Shown here in pieces: positions 9,376 to 11,212 of a stretch of 11,212 nucleotides of DNA. Numbering within the stretch: the first letter of the stretch is position 1; every line of letters begins with the position of its first letter. The translations under genes and the position numbers were made by a program. The DNA is from CAIVSN01 sp036171455 (GTDB lineage: Bacteria; Patescibacteriota; Gracilibacteria; BD1-5; UBA2023), in assembly GCA_036171455.1 (NCBI GenBank), contig JAVHRB010000050.1, positions 1-11,212 on the forward strand, given 5' to 3'. Below the pieces are notes generated by a model. The model saw nothing but the letters and a program-made list of their open reading frames with translations. It did not search any database and had not been told where the DNA came from.

Positions 9376-9415
9376 ACCGATACATCAATTGGAATCGTAA
9401 CATGATGTATCGGGT
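9376..9415. promoter_or_regulatory. Inverted repeat, candidate operator between divergent units
   Basis: CCGATACATCA (9377-9387) and TGATGTATCGG (9403-9413) are perfect 11-bp inverted arms separated by 15 bases; allowing bulged G9414, A9376 and T9415 extend the pairing. The right arm fills the end of the spacer of the leftward candidate promoter and the left arm lies just past its expected start site, so the arms bracket the -10. This is the geometry of a dimeric repressor site. It could instead form an RNA hairpin. No regulator gene is visible in the window. Confidence 0.45.
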
Positions 9416-9425
9416 CCCATGTCAA
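9397..9425 (-). promoter_or_regulatory. Candidate promoter of the surface-protein operon
   Basis: On the minus strand a perfect -35 box TTGACA (9425-9420) is followed after 17 bases by TGTTAC (9402-9397), a weak -10. Transcription from here would give a leader of roughly 210 nt before the ATG at 9181. A second possible site in that leader is TTGACT (9327-9322) with TATCTT (9306-9301), spacing 15. I see no riboswitch or other recognisable structure in the leader. Confidence 0.35.
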
Positions 9426-9450
9426 TTTTTTTCTATTACTTCACTATAGT
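9422..9450 (+). promoter_or_regulatory. Candidate rightward promoter giving a leaderless mRNA
   Basis: TATAGT (9445-9450), inside the palindrome CACTATAGTG (9442-9451), lies 17 bases after a weak TCAATT (9422-9427). The expected start site falls at about 9457-9458, the A of the ATG at 9458, so the transcript would have essentially no leader. This agrees with the absence of a Shine-Dalgarno motif. The -35 is poor, so this is tentative. Confidence 0.3.
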
Positions 9451-9457
9451 GCCAAAT

Positions 9458-10519
9458 ATGACTAATATTCCGGAATCGAGTTCAAAAAATATTGAGGTAT
9501 CCAAATGATGAAAAGAAGCGCTTCTTTCAGCAGAAGTGTTAGCTCCCCCTGGGGAAATCTTGATTATGAATGCCTGGAAAGCATATCTGGAAATACAAGA
9601 AGATACCAGCGATATCCCCCATCTTCGCAACAGAATGGTACTCTATGTCAAAGAAAAGTGGTCTTTACCAACAGCGTGGAATGATTTTCATAAGATTATC
9701 GAACGGAATAAGGATGAAATCTTATGGGAGGCTGGAAGGGGGAAATTCAATATCCCGGATTTTAGCTACGTCGGTTTTACCCAGAATGTTTTCCGTAGGA
9801 TATTGTATGAAATGATTTTTCAGATTACCGGAAAAAACCCATTGGATATTCCACATTTTTCTCAAATTGCTAAATTGACGGAATTATCCAAAGAGCGCGT
9901 AGCTTTGATTGAAACTTTTTCTGCTAAATCAATACAAGACATTGTTACCGTTCCGACGTCTGATTTTCTCAATGTTCCAAAATGAACTGTGGCTCATTCT
10001 ACCGTATTGGTCCATCGATCGCTCTATAAATGATCTTCCGAAGACATTGTAGAAATGCTGGAAGATCAGGATTGGAAAGAGTTTGGTAAGACGTATTTTG
10101 AAGCGGAAATACAAAGAATTATCAAAGCGCATCTCATGCAAATTGAATCAAAATATCAGGTGAATGGTTTTGAAAACCGGATTCTTTGGTTCAAGAGCCC
10201 CAATGATCTTCCAATACATCATACCGGATATGTTAATTACAAACTGTCGGTAGTGACTTCGGACGAAATTGGAAAAATTTTCAAGTATATCCTTACGAAC
10301 GTAATGAGCCGCCGATTGCTTATTCATAATTTAGAAGAAAAATTATCCGATCCCAGGATTAAGAGTCTAGATGTATCCGTTACTATTTGGACCCCGTTTT
10401 ATGGGGAAGAACGAGCTTTTTACCGGTGTAAACATGGCATATCCATTCGAGTTTCGGAGAAGCCTCTTTCTGATGGCAAGCCCATTCAGAATATCGAGCC
10501 AAACGCAATAGAACGGTAG
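9458..10519 (+). CDS. Unknown protein, founder member of a tandem paralog pair (UGA = Gly)
   Basis: 353 residues, ATG at 9458, TAG at 10517-10519. Four UGA codons are read through: an adjacent pair at 9506 and 9509 (Gly16-Gly17), and 9983 and 10031. The last two join two ORFs that look separate in the standard code (ending 9985 and starting 10055). No signal peptide, membrane segment or known motif is visible. Residues ~40-120 are the conserved block shared with the next gene: WKAYLEIQ (40-47), AWNDFHKII (73-81), WEAG (90-93), IPDF (99-102), FTQNVFRRILYEM (107-119). Residues ~190-353 form a second, alpha/beta-looking region containing VEMLEDQDWKEFGKTYFEAE and SVTIWTPFYGEERAFYRC. Composition suggests a soluble protein. 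It is transcribed divergently from the surface operon and may share its control region. Standard SD is absent. Function unknown. Confidence 0.85.
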
Positions 10520-10533
10520 TATCATTTTCATCT

Positions 10534-11112
10534 ATGTGAAATAGCGATTTCTACGCCGAATGAAATAAGAATAGATTTTCCACGTCAATCGATCTGACGA
10601 CGGAGGCAGATTTTTGAGTGCCACGAGATGTAATTTCTATGAACGACCAGATTTTTCTCATATTCAAGAGCTGGAAAACCTATATTCAGCTTCAGGAATA
10701 TACCCATGCTAGCAAAGTTCCGAATCTCGAATTGATTCTCTACCAGTACATGAGGAACGGTTGGCTAATAAACGATGCTTGGTTGGATTTTCAAAGTATC
10801 GTTCGGGAAAATGCCAATCAGATTGCTTGGGAAGCGGGAGAATACGTTTTGGATATCCCTAATTTTCAAATTTCCGATTTTACTTACGAAATATTTCGCA
10901 AGATATATATTGATATGGCGATGTCGTTGGAAATCGGAACGACCGAGAAAATTTTCATTACGAAAAATTTCGTCCGGAGATGTCTGGTATCCACGGTGGA
11001 ATCCGGAAGCGATATTTTGTGCAATTTTGATACTGAGGAATCAATAGAGACGAAGTGAGCCCCGCTTTCCTATGAGGCTCCAATTGGGTCTTTTCTAAAA
11101 AATAAAATTTAA
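10534..11112 (+). CDS. Unknown protein, C-terminally shortened paralog of the preceding gene (UGA = Gly)
   Basis: 192 residues, ATG at 10534, TAA at 11110-11112. UGA codons at 10537 (residue 2), 10561, 10615 and 11056 are read as glycine. In the standard code only a GTG-started piece ending at 11058 would be seen. The shared block is WKTYIQLQ (47-54), AWLDFQSIV (82-90), WEAG (99-102), DIPNF (107-111), FTYEIFRKIYIDM (116-128), collinear with the upstream paralog. Alignment then continues weakly to T-K-G, where the upstream protein has P-K-G, after which this protein stops within 20 residues. It thus lacks the ~160-residue C-terminal region of its paralog. It starts 14 nt after the previous stop, so they are co-transcribed. 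Whether the shorter form is functional or decaying cannot be told; the reading frame is intact. ATG 10534 was chosen because it is the only ATG upstream of the conserved block and fits the operon spacing. Confidence 0.75.
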
Positions 11113-11130
11113 ATATTTAATTCGGATGGA

Positions 11131-11167
11131 ATACCAGTGGATTTAGATCTGTGGTATATTCTCTTTT
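11131..11167 (+). terminator. Weak candidate terminator after the paralog pair
   Basis: ATACCA (11131-11136) and TGGTAT (11152-11157) form a 6-bp stem with a 15-nt loop, followed by ATTCTCTTTT. The stem is AT-rich and the T-run is interrupted, so it is a weak call. It is the only hairpin with a trailing T-rich stretch between the gene end at 11112 and the repeat at 11168. Confidence 0.25.
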
Positions 11168-11185
11168 CCCCGTCAGCTTGCTGCG
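11168..11185. repeat. REP-like repeat, right copy
   Basis: The 18 bases CCCCGTCAGCTTGCTGCG are identical to 23-40 and in the same orientation. The palindrome is broken here because the core is followed by TGGGC instead of GGGT, so the hairpin would be weaker. I see no gene in 11186-11212. Confidence 0.6.
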
Positions 11186-11212
11186 TGGGCTACCGCTTTG
11201 TGATTTCGCTGA

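Noticed and set aside
1..11212. tRNA genes, CRISPR arrays, insertion sequences
   Set aside because: I saw no cloverleaf with T-loop signature, no regularly spaced repeats and no transposase motif on either strand.

Overview
The window reads coherently only if UGA is a sense codon. In the standard code the main coding frames are cut about 40 times by in-frame TGA. Read with UGA as glycine (translation table 25) they become eight clean genes, each ending in TAA or TAG and none in TGA. The strongest single proof is a UvrD-type helicase whose Walker A loop reads A-G-S-[UGA]-K-T, where UGA fills the invariant glycine of GSGKT. CGA and CGG still encode arginine at invariant helicase positions, and TGG encodes tryptophan. 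This points to a Patescibacteria/CPR genome of the Gracilibacteria (BD1-5/GN02) type. It is less like the Absconditabacteria lineages reported to read CGA/CGG as tryptophan. No Shine-Dalgarno-like motif precedes any predicted start.

Layout. Bases 1-168 hold a palindromic REP-like hairpin and no gene I can support. Bases 169-3999, minus strand, form a housekeeping operon in transcription order: deoxycytidylate deaminase, S51-family peptidase, and a UvrD/helicase IV-like helicase with an inserted nuclease-like segment. Bases 4000-4159 hold the operon's likely promoter and two stacked intrinsic terminators that close the next unit. Bases 4160-9181, minus strand, are three closely spaced unknown genes: 740, 192 and 723 residues in transcription order. 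The 740- and 723-residue products begin with a membrane or signal segment. The 192- and 723-residue products carry VDG-x-x-GR motifs like those of peptidoglycan-binding domains. The 723-residue protein has a long Pro/Ala/Val/Lys-rich stalk with tandem repeats. The 740-residue protein may end in a Cys/His hydrolase-like module. Together they look like an envelope or surface cassette.

Bases 9182-9457 are a divergent intergenic region with a perfect 11-bp inverted repeat that brackets a candidate -10 of the leftward unit. Bases 9458-11112, plus strand, are two tandem genes of an unrecognised paralogous family. The second keeps the N-terminal region and lacks the last ~160 residues. The last 100 bases repeat 18 bases of the left-end hairpin exactly, in the same orientation.

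How the parts work together: the left operon combines dNTP metabolism, peptide turnover and DNA unwinding, all cytoplasmic. The central operon and the divergent paralog pair are lineage-specific. The most interesting content is the recoding itself, the surface cassette, and the paralog pair that shares a control region with it.
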